Source: Treponema zioleckii
GTDB taxonomy: Bacteria; Spirochaetota; Spirochaetia; Treponematales; Treponemataceae
Assembly: GCF_014737315.1 (NCBI RefSeq)
Contig: NZ_JPUF01000031.1
Coordinates: forward strand, 1 to 46,371
Length of the DNA stretch: 46,371 nucleotides
Reading direction: 5' to 3'
Part shown: piece by piece, positions 17,112 through 24,346 of the stretch
Layout: every line of letters begins with the position of its first letter
Position numbering within the stretch: position 1 is the first letter of the stretch
Program-made: the position numbers and the translations under genes
Notes under the pieces: model-generated
Databases searched by the model: none
Told to the model about the DNA's origin: nothing
The model's input: only the letters and a program-made list of their open reading frames with translations

Positions 17112-17794
17112 TTTGTTTTCTCCTCCGCTTTGTCATCACTCTTCCACATCGGCACTCGGTACTCCGTGCCGTCGGTGAGGTAGCCCGCAAAGCACCAGCC
17201 TTCCGCTCCGTCTTTTGTGCGCACTTTGACCCACGCCGACTCAATCCCGTCGATTATAACATCTTTGCCCAGCTCGATGACGGTTGCGCACTCAGCTTTC
17301 ACGAGCCGACCGATTTGCTTTGCCGAAAGTGAAGGGGATTCCCTGATTTTGAGATTGTCCGTTGCTATGTATTTTTGATTCACAAAGCGAGCTTCGTTCA
17401 CAACTTCCCAGCCGTCGATATAAGGAAATATTGCGTAATACGGAGCTTCAAAATGATAATAAATTATAAGAGACGTAAAAGGCGGAATGTCTTTTGGGAA
17501 TGGAACACCTTTTGTAAAATCTCCTGCCAAATAACTATCATCACCATAAAAACGACCTTGAGTTCCTCCATTCGACCAGTCAAACTGGTTTATAAAATGG
17601 CAATAACTTTTAAAATGCTCGCCAGAAATTCCTCGTTCATAAGAACGCTGCGCAGTTTCATAAGCATCACCCAAAGTTTTCTTCTCATACCTGTCTATTG
17701 AAAAGCCGTCTGCAAATCCGCTTCGTGCAGATTGTGCCTCAGCGGTGAGCAGACAAAACAACATCAAAACAAAAAATGCAATCTTTTTCTTCAT
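17108..17794 (-). CDS. Secreted protein with C-terminal SH3b domain (paralog of the 7.1-kb gene)
   Basis: A 228-residue protein. The signal peptide (FFVLMLFCLLTAEAQS) and the C-terminal SH3b domain ('TDNLKIRESPSLSAKQIG', 'EGWCFAGYLTDGTEYRVPMW') are nearly identical to those of the gene at 7060-7791, while the segment between, about residues 30-130, differs strongly in sequence though not in layout. The start at 17794 fits the signal peptide; the frame is open further upstream through a terminator and should not be extended. The ribosome binding site is weak (GTGGA). Confidence 0.82.
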   Translation of the reverse strand: MKKKIAFFVLMLFCLLTAEAQSARSGFADGFSIDRYEKKTLGDAYETAQRSYERGISGEHFKSYCHFINQFDWSNGGTQGRFYGDDSYLAGDFTKGVPFPKDIPPFTSLIIYYHFEAPYYAIFPYIDGWEVVNEARFVNQKYIATDNLKIRESPSLSAKQIGRLVKAECATVIELGKDVIIDGIESAWVKVRTKDGAEGWCFAGYLTDGTEYRVPMWKSDDKAEEKTK

Positions 17795-17806
17795 AAATAT
17801 CCACAC

Positions 17807-17840
17807 AAAAAAGGCGGGCAAGTTTTTAGCCTGTCCGCCC
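17807..17840 (-). terminator. Rho-independent terminator of the 18-kb helical-protein gene
   Basis: On the minus strand GGCGGACA pairs with TGCCCGCC (one G-T pair) across an 11-base loop and is followed by TTTTTT. It separates the gene at 17951 from the downstream SH3b train. Confidence 0.7.
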
Positions 17841-17898
17841 AACAGCCTGTAGCTCTTACAAAGTGGTTGCCCCAAAAGTATTCATCTACGCTGCATGG

Positions 17899-17919
17899 AT
17901 TCCGAAACGAGTTCGGAAT
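17899..17919. repeat. Dispersed palindrome, ATTCCGAA...TTCGGAAT form
   Basis: A 21-base dyad with central AACGAG, followed by GAC. It belongs to the same short palindrome family as the copies at 24.05 and 24.27 kb. Confidence 0.6.
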
Positions 17920-17950
17920 GACACTGAGCAACGAACATATTGGACAGTCC

Positions 17951-18274
17951 CTATTGCTTGTCCGAAATACCGAACGCCACCCAATCGTTTTTGTCCACCA
18001 CGACTTTAACCAGTTTTTTCATAGTGGACATACAATCAGAAAGCTTTTTCCGCGTCTCATCAACAGCCGCCGTCTTGTTTTTTAGAGCAGCCTTGAGAGC
18101 CTCCTGCTCGCTGTTTTGGCTCGCAAGAAGCTCGGTCAAATTCTCAAGCTCCTTTACCTTCGCCTCCGTGATTCCCACACCAGAAACAGCGTCCGCTTTC
18201 TGCTTGAGTCCGTCCGCCATAAGGCGCGCGGCAGAAAGCTGCTCTGCAAGAGATGTATTTGCTTTTGATGCCAT
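17951..18274 (-). CDS. Small alpha-helical protein, family beginning MASKANTSL
   Basis: A 107-residue cytoplasmic protein predicted to be almost entirely helical or coiled-coil ('EAKVKELENLTELLASQNSEQEALKAALKNKT'), ending 'NDWVAFGISDKQ'. AGGAGG lies 6 bases before the ATG. A truncated second copy at 39773-39916 starts with the same nine residues. Both copies are preceded, 70-80 bp upstream, by an array of 21-bp TTAGGA/TCCTAA palindromes. It has its own terminator. I do not recognise the family. The position next to the arrays suggests a DNA-linked or mobile-element-linked role, but that is inference. Confidence 0.75.
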   Translation of the reverse strand: MASKANTSLAEQLSAARLMADGLKQKADAVSGVGITEAKVKELENLTELLASQNSEQEALKAALKNKTAAVDETRKKLSDCMSTMKKLVKVVVDKNDWVAFGISDKQ

Positions 18275-18353
18275 TGTTTTCCTCCTGTGGCAATTAAACC
18301 TGTATAAACTATACTAGTGTACCCCTATAACTGCAAGCACCCGCAAAAAACTT

Positions 18354-18516
18354 TTAGGAAACATTCCTAACGGTTTAGGAACTCGTCCTAAGGCTTTAGG
18401 AATCTCTCCTAACGGTTTAGGAACACTTCCTAAAGGTTCAGGAGCTCTCCTAAAAGTTTAGGGAACTTTCCTAAGGGGTTAGGAAACTTTCCTAAAGGTC
18501 TAGGGAGCTTTCCTAA
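18354..18516. repeat. Array 1: eight 21-bp palindromic units, TTAGGA-N5-TCCTAA
   Basis: TTAGGA or a near variant begins at 18354, 18375, 18396, 18417, 18438, 18458, 18479 and 18500, a period of 21 (once 20). Each unit is a dyad, TTAGGA-N5-TCCTAA, with 4 spacer bases (CGG, AGG or the like). The central five bases vary, mostly purine on the left and pyrimidine on the right, so the symmetry extends into them. The end nearest the helical-protein gene reads, on the minus strand, CCTAAAAGTTTTTTG, like the outer end of array 3. Confidence 0.9.
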
Positions 18517-18546
18517 ACGGGTGGGGCAAAAGGGTGGCTGAGTGGA

Positions 18547-18643
18547 TGCTGAATCAAGTTCAGCATGACGCGCGGGTTGTCACCCCGAACTTGTTTCGGG
18601 GTCTTTTGCCCACACGAAGGCAGATGCTGAAACGAGTTCAGCA
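18547..18643. repeat. Cluster of three dispersed palindromes
   Basis: TGCTGAATCAAGTTCAGCA (18547-18565), ACCCCGAACTTGTTTCGGGGT (18582-18602) and TGCTGAAACGAGTTCAGCA (18625-18643) follow one another, the first and last with ATGAC after them. All share a central AACTTG/CAAGTT-like loop and occur again elsewhere in the window. Confidence 0.65.
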
Positions 18644-18691
18644 TGACAGCCGAATGACGAAAAAGCTAGTCCAAATACGCGCCGAAGACCC
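18623..18691. repeat. 69-bp direct repeat, copy 1 (copy 2 at 20825-20893)
   Basis: These 69 bases are identical to 20825-20893. They comprise one palindrome, a short spacer and the 3' end of an SH3b gene. In copy 2 the gene is intact; here only its end remains. Confidence 0.8.
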
Positions 18692-18770
18692 TGGCGGCAG
18701 TCGCCTCTGCAGGAAGCGAATCCTTGATGACATAGCCTTCCACTGACTTGTCATCGTTGACAGGCGCAGT
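18666..18770 (-). pseudogene. C-terminal remnant of a double-SH3b gene
   Basis: On the minus strand this reads PVNDDKSVEGYVIKD, then LPAEATAARVFGAYLD and stop, matching the last 33 residues of the protein at 22317 (PVNDDKSVDGYVIKD). The sequence upstream no longer matches an SH3b gene and overlaps the promoter area of the plus-strand gene at 18898. Confidence 0.7.
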
Positions 18771-18863
18771 GCGTGCTCTAAAAGAAATCCTGAAATCTTC
18801 GGGCTTCAAGATTGCAAAAACGATAAATATCTCAAACACAAAGAAAATAAAGTCTTAAGAGCC

Positions 18864-18891
18864 TTTACAAAAACTCTGATTATGCTATATT
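18864..18891 (+). promoter_or_regulatory. Promoter of the 18.9-kb lipoprotein gene, probably leaderless
   Basis: TTTACA (18864-18869), 16-base spacer, TGC then TATATT (18886-18891). The ATG follows only 6 bases later and no ribosome binding site exists, so the mRNA probably starts at the AUG. Confidence 0.6.
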
Positions 18892-18897
18892 TCGCAT

Positions 18898-20751
18898 ATG
18901 AGAAACTTTTTTAGAGTAACAACCATTTTTCTTTTGGCGTTTTTTCTTGCAAGTTGCAAACAAAAAACTCAAAACACATCGCCAATCGCTGACTGCGTGG
19001 TGACTCCGAATGAGAGCCCAGTAGAGATTTATTCGGATACAGAAAAAAAGGAGAGTACATACTATGAACTTTCAGTTTTTACAGAGCCTACACAGCTCTC
19101 AATAATCGAACAGTCCGGCGATTTGCTCAAAGTGAAGTTCTCCGACGGCGGCTCGAAAAAGACCGGCTGGATTTCATTGAAAGACGTAACGCTGACGAAA
19201 GAAATTTTTGACAAGACCGTGAACCTTGCGATTGACGGAGATGAAAACGCAAAGATTTTGTTCGAGCACAGTTTTTACATGTTTTCAAATGCGGAAGCTG
19301 TTGAGAAGTTGACGAAACTCCTTGCCGACTTGCACTTGAAAGACCGATTGCAGAAAGAGAATTGGGAAGATGACGCTGTTCTAAAAAACTTTGTTTCTTT
19401 GATTTTGCCAAAATTTCAAAAAGTTACCGACTTTAGCCCGGACACAACAAACCCTCTTCATATTTTGCTTCCTTATGCGAACGAAGATATTTTATTTTTG
19501 TTTGACGATATGAGAGCCTATGACAGCGAAGGGCGTTCGTGCCTGATGCTTGCCGTAAAATCTATGAACATCGAAGCCGTAAAGTATTTTTATAAAAAAA
19601 TCAAAGCCAATAATTTTAGCGGTTTGACTCACAAAGACAACGAAGGCCGCGCGCTCGTTGATTACATCGACAATTGCAAAAACGACGAAATCAAAGAAAT
19701 GCTTGATCTTTGCCGTTATGATGTTCCAAGCCTTGTTTCTCAGTGCGTGGGATATCTCATTCAAACACAAAATGACCGTGAGCTTGCGGCAGAAGCCTTG
19801 ACTGAGATGTCAGAAGACAAGCAAACGATTTTGCTCACGCAGCAAGAGTTCGCCCGCGGGGACTCTCCGATTGTTGTCCGCCAGGCGCAAATGTTCCTGC
19901 CCGACGGCACGACGACAGAGGTCAACTCGTGCGACACTGTGGAAATTGTGGAATTGCTTAGCGACAGATACGGCGAACAGCCATACAACAGCCTTTTTGA
20001 ATACGATGAATACAATCCCGACAGCGCTCAAAGATACTATACTCGCTACAATTATTATCTTGTTCGCTTCAAGGACAAAGTTGGCATTTTGTCAGGCTCG
20101 GCTTTGGCGCATGACGAAATCACAATGGGCGCTCATTTTTATAGTTCTGCCGAACTTGATGGCGTGAAACTGTATGTTAATTACAAATACATAAAATACA
20201 TTTACACCAACGAGAGCGAATATTTTGTAGATTTGTATGAATATGACTTAAAAACCGAGCAATTGAGAAAACTCGAAACTGGCTTTGCTGAAAACGAAAT
20301 GCATTTTGAGAGCAGACCAATTTCTTTGGGCAATCAAGATTTCATGCGCAACTTTACGCTTGTGAAATCCTTTCCGTTCAAGCTCAAAGAACAGAATTAC
20401 TATTTCTGCGCGTTCAGCTTCAATCCGTTCTCATGGGCACCAAACCGCTCGCTCTATCATTTCTACGCGGTTCGCGACGACGGCACTGCCTTCCTGCTTG
20501 GAACTTTTGGCAACTCAGAATATGTGCAGCACTGCGCGGAAGTGAACAGCGATTTTAAAGCCTCTTTGGACGAAGACTCCGCCTTGCCAGAATTGACGAT
20601 GTTTGAATACGGCTACTGGAGTCGGAATTTGGAAACAGGGGAAAAAGAAAACCCGTTCACGATTACTCAAAAATACAGATTCGACACAGAAGCCTTGCGC
20701 TTTGAAGAAGACGGAGATGCCGAAATTGTAGATTATCTTCCTGAGTTCTAA
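18898..20751 (+). CDS. Large lipoprotein with SH3-like and ankyrin-like segments
   Basis: A 617-residue lipoprotein: signal peptide with lipobox LASC (Cys at about residue 20), an SH3-like segment at about 35-100 ('LLKVKFSDGGSKKTGWISL'), an ankyrin-like stretch near 205-265 ('DSEGRSCLMLAVKSMNIEAVKYF', 'DNEGRALVDYI'), and a C-terminal half of beta-rich, tyrosine-rich sequence. It is the only plus-strand gene between 5 and 29.6 kb. It thereby combines the two themes of the neighbouring minus-strand families in one protein. The start lies 6 bases after a good -10 box. Function unknown; probably a surface or periplasmic lipoprotein. Confidence 0.8.
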   Translation: MRNFFRVTTIFLLAFFLASCKQKTQNTSPIADCVVTPNESPVEIYSDTEKKESTYYELSVFTEPTQLSIIEQSGDLLKVKFSDGGSKKTGWISLKDVTLTKEIFDKTVNLAIDGDENAKILFEHSFYMFSNAEAVEKLTKLLADLHLKDRLQKENWEDDAVLKNFVSLILPKFQKVTDFSPDTTNPLHILLPYANEDILFLFDDMRAYDSEGRSCLMLAVKSMNIEAVKYFYKKIKANNFSGLTHKDNEGRALVDYIDNCKNDEIKEMLDLCRYDVPSLVSQCVGYLIQTQNDRELAAEALTEMSEDKQTILLTQQEFARGDSPIVVRQAQMFLPDGTTTEVNSCDTVEIVELLSDRYGEQPYNSLFEYDEYNPDSAQRYYTRYNYYLVRFKDKVGILSGSALAHDEITMGAHFYSSAELDGVKLYVNYKYIKYIYTNESEYFVDLYEYDLKTEQLRKLETGFAENEMHFESRPISLGNQDFMRNFTLVKSFPFKLKEQNYYFCAFSFNPFSWAPNRSLYHFYAVRDDGTAFLLGTFGNSEYVQHCAEVNSDFKASLDEDSALPELTMFEYGYWSRNLETGEKENPFTITQKYRFDTEALRFEEDGDAEIVDYLPEF

Positions 20752-20763
20752 AGATATTCTGTC

Positions 20764-20893
20764 ACCCCGAACCTGTTTCGGGGTCTCTGCTTCGACTCCC
20801 TTCGACTCCGCTCAGGGAACAGTGGATGCTGAAACGAGTTCAGCATGACAGCCGAATGACGAAAAAGCTAGTCCAAATACGCGCCGAAGACCC
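20764..20893. repeat. Dispersed palindromes and 69-bp repeat copy 2
   Basis: ACCCCGAACCTGTTTCGGGGT (20764-20784), a CCCTTCGACTCCGCTCAGGG dyad (about 20798-20817) and TGCTGAAACGAGTTCAGCA (20827-20845) lie between two convergent genes. The 69 bases 20825-20893 repeat 18623-18691 exactly and run into the 3' end of the SH3b gene. Confidence 0.7.
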
Positions 20894-22187
20894 AGCCTGT
20901 GCTGACTTCGCCACCTTCAACAAAATGCTCATCGTTCACAGCTTCCACTTTCGCCCAGCTTGCCATAACGCCGTCGATTTGCTCCTGTTCGCCAACTTGC
21001 ACAATCTTTAGTAGCGTGCCAGCTTCAAGAGTGCCAAAAACTTGTGCGTCAAGGTTCGGCTCTGCTCGCATCTTCAAACGGCAAATCGGATTTACAAAAT
21101 CGTTTTGTTTGTGCGTCTTGCTCCGTCCTTGCGGTTCGCCGTCGGTCTTGCTTGTTTTGCTGAACTTGTACGGATTTGTTTCGTCTTGCAAATAGAGCGT
21201 AACTTCGTTCTGTGTTATTTCTTTGCCAATGTGCTCAAACTCGTAAACTGCAACGCCGTTTTCTGTAAAAAAATGATTGCTCAAGCCTTTGTATTTTTCT
21301 CTGACCTTGTACATGCAGATATTATTGAGGGAACAGAAGATGTCGTCCTTGGGCTCAAGTGCAAAAATCAAGATATACTCGCCGCCGCTGGCAGAAATCC
21401 CGTAAGAAAAAGATTTTTCTTCCAGAATCGGCACAGGATTTTTCATATTGAGCGGATACAAAAGCCTGTATTTTTTGTCGTACCATAATGCAGGAAGTCT
21501 TTGACTTTTGCCGTCGCAGTCGATGAAATACGGAATGTAGCTTAAGAAGTTTGATGAATCCTCTGTGTTTACGGTTCTCAAAGCCCTCTCGATTTCATTG
21601 AACGCTATACCCGTGCTTTTGCTCGTAATGCGCTTCAGCAGCGCTTGAAAGGCTATACTCATTTTTCTTCCTTTTCCGTTCCTCGCGAAAATAAGGCTGC
21701 TCAAAGGCGCGATGTCGATTCCCCGAATGTAGCCTCCAGTGCGAAGATAATAAATCGGGTAAAGCAAGCCGTCTTCTATTCCGAAGCCTGCAATACCGTA
21801 CACATCCAGCTTTGTTCCTGTTTTCTCGAAACACAACTCTCCGTATTTCTCATCATTGATGGGCTCCCAGAACGACAAGCAATCCCTCACAACCATGCAC
21901 TTCACGCCCCCTCGGCTGTCCTGACAAAGATTTGTGAGCGCGTATTTGTATTCCACTGGGGTCGAGTCCCAGACAAGTGCTTCGTTTTGCTTTTTCGGTC
22001 TCATATAATTCACGCCGTCGCCAGAGGGAAAAAACTCCGCCTGAACTGAGCCGTTTTTTATAGCCTCTTCAATCAGTTCGCTTTCGGTCATCGGGGAATC
22101 TGGAGCAAAATCAGTTCCGCCACCCGCAAACACACCGCTCTTCGCGAAAAGCAAAATTGCCAAAATCAAAGCTGTTTTCTTACTCAT
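20868..22187 (-). CDS. Secreted protein with C-terminal SH3b domain (double-SH3b family, paralog 2)
   Basis: A 439-residue member of the 10292/22317 family that lacks the N-terminal SH3b domain: a signal peptide (residues 1-21) leads directly into the central domain ('VVRDCLSFWEP', 'GFGIEDGLLYPIYYLRTGGYIRGIDIAP'), and a C-terminal SH3b domain follows at about 365-439 ('NPICRLKMRAEPNLDAQVFG', 'STGWVFGAYLD'). The C-terminal SH3b is closer to that of the 10.3-kb gene than to its neighbour at 22.3 kb, pointing to exchange of domains. AGGAG lies 6 bases before the ATG. Confidence 0.82.
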   Translation of the reverse strand: MSKKTALILAILLFAKSGVFAGGGTDFAPDSPMTESELIEEAIKNGSVQAEFFPSGDGVNYMRPKKQNEALVWDSTPVEYKYALTNLCQDSRGGVKCMVVRDCLSFWEPINDEKYGELCFEKTGTKLDVYGIAGFGIEDGLLYPIYYLRTGGYIRGIDIAPLSSLIFARNGKGRKMSIAFQALLKRITSKSTGIAFNEIERALRTVNTEDSSNFLSYIPYFIDCDGKSQRLPALWYDKKYRLLYPLNMKNPVPILEEKSFSYGISASGGEYILIFALEPKDDIFCSLNNICMYKVREKYKGLSNHFFTENGVAVYEFEHIGKEITQNEVTLYLQDETNPYKFSKTSKTDGEPQGRSKTHKQNDFVNPICRLKMRAEPNLDAQVFGTLEAGTLLKIVQVGEQEQIDGVMASWAKVEAVNDEHFVEGGEVSTGWVFGAYLD

Positions 22188-22244
22188 AATTTTCTCCTGT
22201 TTTTCATCGGCGTTTTGTCATCGGTGAGCTTGTTTGGGAATCTC

Positions 22245-22292
22245 TGCTTCGACTACGCTCAGGGAACAGCGGATGCTGAAACGAGTTCAGCA
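22245..22292. repeat. Dispersed palindromes
   Basis: A CTTCGACTACGCTCAGGGAAC element followed by TGCTGAAACGAGTTCAGCA (22274-22292) and ATGAC, in the gap between two SH3b genes, in the same order as at 20.8 kb. Confidence 0.6.
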
Positions 22293-22316
22293 TGACGAAA
22301 ATGAATGACGAAAAAG

Positions 22317-23960
22317 CTATTCCAAATACGCGCCGAAGACCCAGGCGGCAGTTTCCTCAGCAGGAAGGAAATCCTTGATGACATAGCCATCCACTGACTT
22401 GTCATCGTTGACAGGCTGAACTTTCACCCAGTTCGCGCTCAGTCCGTCAATTGTCTGCCGCTCTCCGACCTCGACAACTTTGAGAAGCGTTCCAGGCTTT
22501 AAAATAAGGAGCGTCCGTGAATAACGGTCAGGGGACTGTCGCATTTTTAGACGGCAGATAGGATTTACATACTGTCCCACTTTCAGACTCTGGCTTTTTC
22601 CCTGCGGCTCGCACAGTGCTTCATCTTCACTGAAAAACGCATAAGGAGAACTGTCTGTTTGCCGAAACGCTTCCTGCCTGTTCGTTTCAACCTTGCCCAT
22701 TTCGTCAGTCTGATACTCATAGGTTACCACGCAGTTTTTGGTAAAGTAATGATACGCCATTCCGTCAAAGCCCACGTCCGCGCTCGTGTAGCCGTATTCG
22801 CAAATCTTTTTTAGCTGCGCGAATGTATCAAGGGAATAAAGCTCCGTGTAATACGTTCCGCCGCCCATTCCGCCTGAAAACCATTCTTTTTGAACAATCG
22901 GCACGGGTTTATTCATATTGAGCGGATAAAGGAGTTTGAGAGTGCTTGTCCGCTTGTCGATTTTAACGGGGAGTTTCTTGCCTTTGGGGTCTGTGTACTC
23001 TGCAAAGTTCGTTTCAAAGCCGCCTCGAAGCCATCTGCCCTCATATGTCATTTCGTGGCTGAAATATTTTTCAAGCTGATCGCTCGTGGAAAGTTTTTCT
23101 CTTTCCCATTGGTTGTGATTCTGAACGTTTTTCATCGAAACATTTTCCAGAATCGGCTGATAGACAAGCGTGTGGAATCCACCCTTGCCGTCGCTCGCCT
23201 TTGAAACGCAATTTGCGCCCGTAAAGTCGATTCCGCGGATATACGAGTCATAGCCAGTCCTGTAAATCGGAAAGAGAGTGCCGTTCTCTATTCCCCAACT
23301 CGACACGCCTTTTACCTTGAACGTTGTGCCAGCTTTCACAAAGCGAAGCCAACCGTAGGCCGCTGGTCCAGCAGGGGCAAAATACATAAAGCAGTCGCGC
23401 ACGGCAACGACTTCGTTCTCTGTTTCATACTCCCAATATTTGCAGGCATAGTTCGGAAGCGCATGCGAAAACTCAGTGTTCGGCTTTTGCCATTCCGCGC
23501 CGTCAAACTCAAAGTATGCGCTAGGATTTTTCATATAGTTAATGGCAGGATTTTTTGGAAAATAGTTGCTGAAAAGGTAATCCTCGTTTTCAACGCTGAG
23601 CTTTTTTAGATAAGAGATTATTTCTTTTTCGCTCATCGGGCATTCTTTCTGCAAATATCCGCCGAAAACCCAGCCGTAGTTTCTGAAATTATCTTCCTCA
23701 AATCCGTCGTAATCGATGAGGATTTTTGTCCATGGAGCTTTTATTCCGTCGATTGTCACGATTTCGCCTTCTTCCACCACGCCAATGTATTCGCCGTATT
23801 TTAGTGCACCTTTTAGCGCACCGATTTTTTCTGCGCTCAAGCTCGGCGATTCTCTGATATTCAGTCCCTCGCGGGAATTGACGTACATTCCGCGGAACTC
23901 TTGGGCAAAACCAAAGAGCGCGAAAAACAAAGTTAGCAAGATAAAAAAAATCTTCTTCAT
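22317..23960 (-). CDS. Secreted protein with SH3b domains at both ends (paralog 3)
   Basis: A 547-residue protein: signal peptide (about 1-19), N-terminal SH3b at 22-110 ('SREGLNIRESPSLSAEKIGAL', 'YGWVFGGYLQ'), the central domain shared with 10292 and 20868 ('VVAVRDCFMYFAPAGPAAYGWL', 'SWGIENGTLFPIYRTG', 'YIRGIDF'), and a C-terminal SH3b at about 465-547, extended by an insert 'DDKSVDGYVIKDFLPAEE' before the usual WVFGAYL end. I chose the ATG at 23960 for its signal peptide and AGGAAAAG; the frame continues to 24032 without a better start. Confidence 0.82.
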   Translation of the reverse strand: MKKIFFILLTLFFALFGFAQEFRGMYVNSREGLNIRESPSLSAEKIGALKGALKYGEYIGVVEEGEIVTIDGIKAPWTKILIDYDGFEEDNFRNYGWVFGGYLQKECPMSEKEIISYLKKLSVENEDYLFSNYFPKNPAINYMKNPSAYFEFDGAEWQKPNTEFSHALPNYACKYWEYETENEVVAVRDCFMYFAPAGPAAYGWLRFVKAGTTFKVKGVSSWGIENGTLFPIYRTGYDSYIRGIDFTGANCVSKASDGKGGFHTLVYQPILENVSMKNVQNHNQWEREKLSTSDQLEKYFSHEMTYEGRWLRGGFETNFAEYTDPKGKKLPVKIDKRTSTLKLLYPLNMNKPVPIVQKEWFSGGMGGGTYYTELYSLDTFAQLKKICEYGYTSADVGFDGMAYHYFTKNCVVTYEYQTDEMGKVETNRQEAFRQTDSSPYAFFSEDEALCEPQGKSQSLKVGQYVNPICRLKMRQSPDRYSRTLLILKPGTLLKVVEVGERQTIDGLSANWVKVQPVNDDKSVDGYVIKDFLPAEETAAWVFGAYLE

Positions 23961-23973
23961 TTTCTTTTCCTTT

Positions 23974-24065
23974 TTGTTGTGTGCTTCGACTCCGCTCAGC
24001 AACCGTGCTTCGGCTACGCTCTGCAACCGCACAGAATGAACGTTATTCCGAACTTGTTTCGGAAT
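23974..24065. repeat. Dispersed repeats upstream of array 2
   Basis: Two GCTTCGxCTxCGCTC elements (about 23982 and 24007) followed by the palindrome ATTCCGAACTTGTTTCGGAAT (24045-24065). No gene is seen here; the whole 386-base gap 23961-24346 consists of these repeats and array 2. Confidence 0.55.
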
Positions 24066-24071
24066 CCGCGC

Positions 24072-24260
24072 TTCCTTAACGTCAAGGAGGCTTTCCTTAA
24101 CATTAAGGAGGCTTTCCTTGACCTCAAGGAGGGTTTCCTTAACCTCAAGGAAGTTTCCCTTAACGGCAAGGAAGTGTTCCTTGACCTCAAGGAGGAGTTC
24201 CTTAACGTCAAGGAAGTTTCCCTTAACGTCAAGGAAGAGTTCCTTAACGTCAAGGAAGAG
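24072..24260. repeat. Array 2: nine 21-bp palindromic units, AAGGA-N5-TCCTT
   Basis: AAGGA begins at 24084 and every 21 bases after it to 24252 without exception, each paired with TCCTT or CCCTT (AAGGA-N5-TCCTT, then a 6-base spacer such as AACGTC or GACCTC). A half unit TTCCTT precedes the first. The core differs from arrays 1 and 3 (AAGGA rather than TTAGGA) but period, dyad and variable centre are the same. Several frames are open across it simply because the period is seven codons. Confidence 0.9.
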
Positions 24261-24265
24261 TTGTC

Positions 24266-24336
24266 ATTCCGAATTTATTTCGGAATCCGTGCTTCGGCTA
24301 CGCTCAGTAAACGCAGATGCTGAAACGAGTTCAGCA
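24266..24336. repeat. Dispersed palindromes downstream of array 2
   Basis: ATTCCGAATTTATTTCGGAAT (24266-24286), a GCTTCGGCTACGCTCAG element and TGCTGAAACGAGTTCAGCA (24318-24336). The same palindrome types flank both sides of array 2. Confidence 0.6.
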
Positions 24337-24346
24337 TGACCAAAAA

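Noticed and set aside
24014-24339. Heptad-repeat proteins encoded by array 2 on both strands
   Set aside because: A 21-bp period keeps every stop-free frame open. Several frames on both strands are open at once, there is no ribosome binding site, and conservation follows the DNA dyad rather than one frame.
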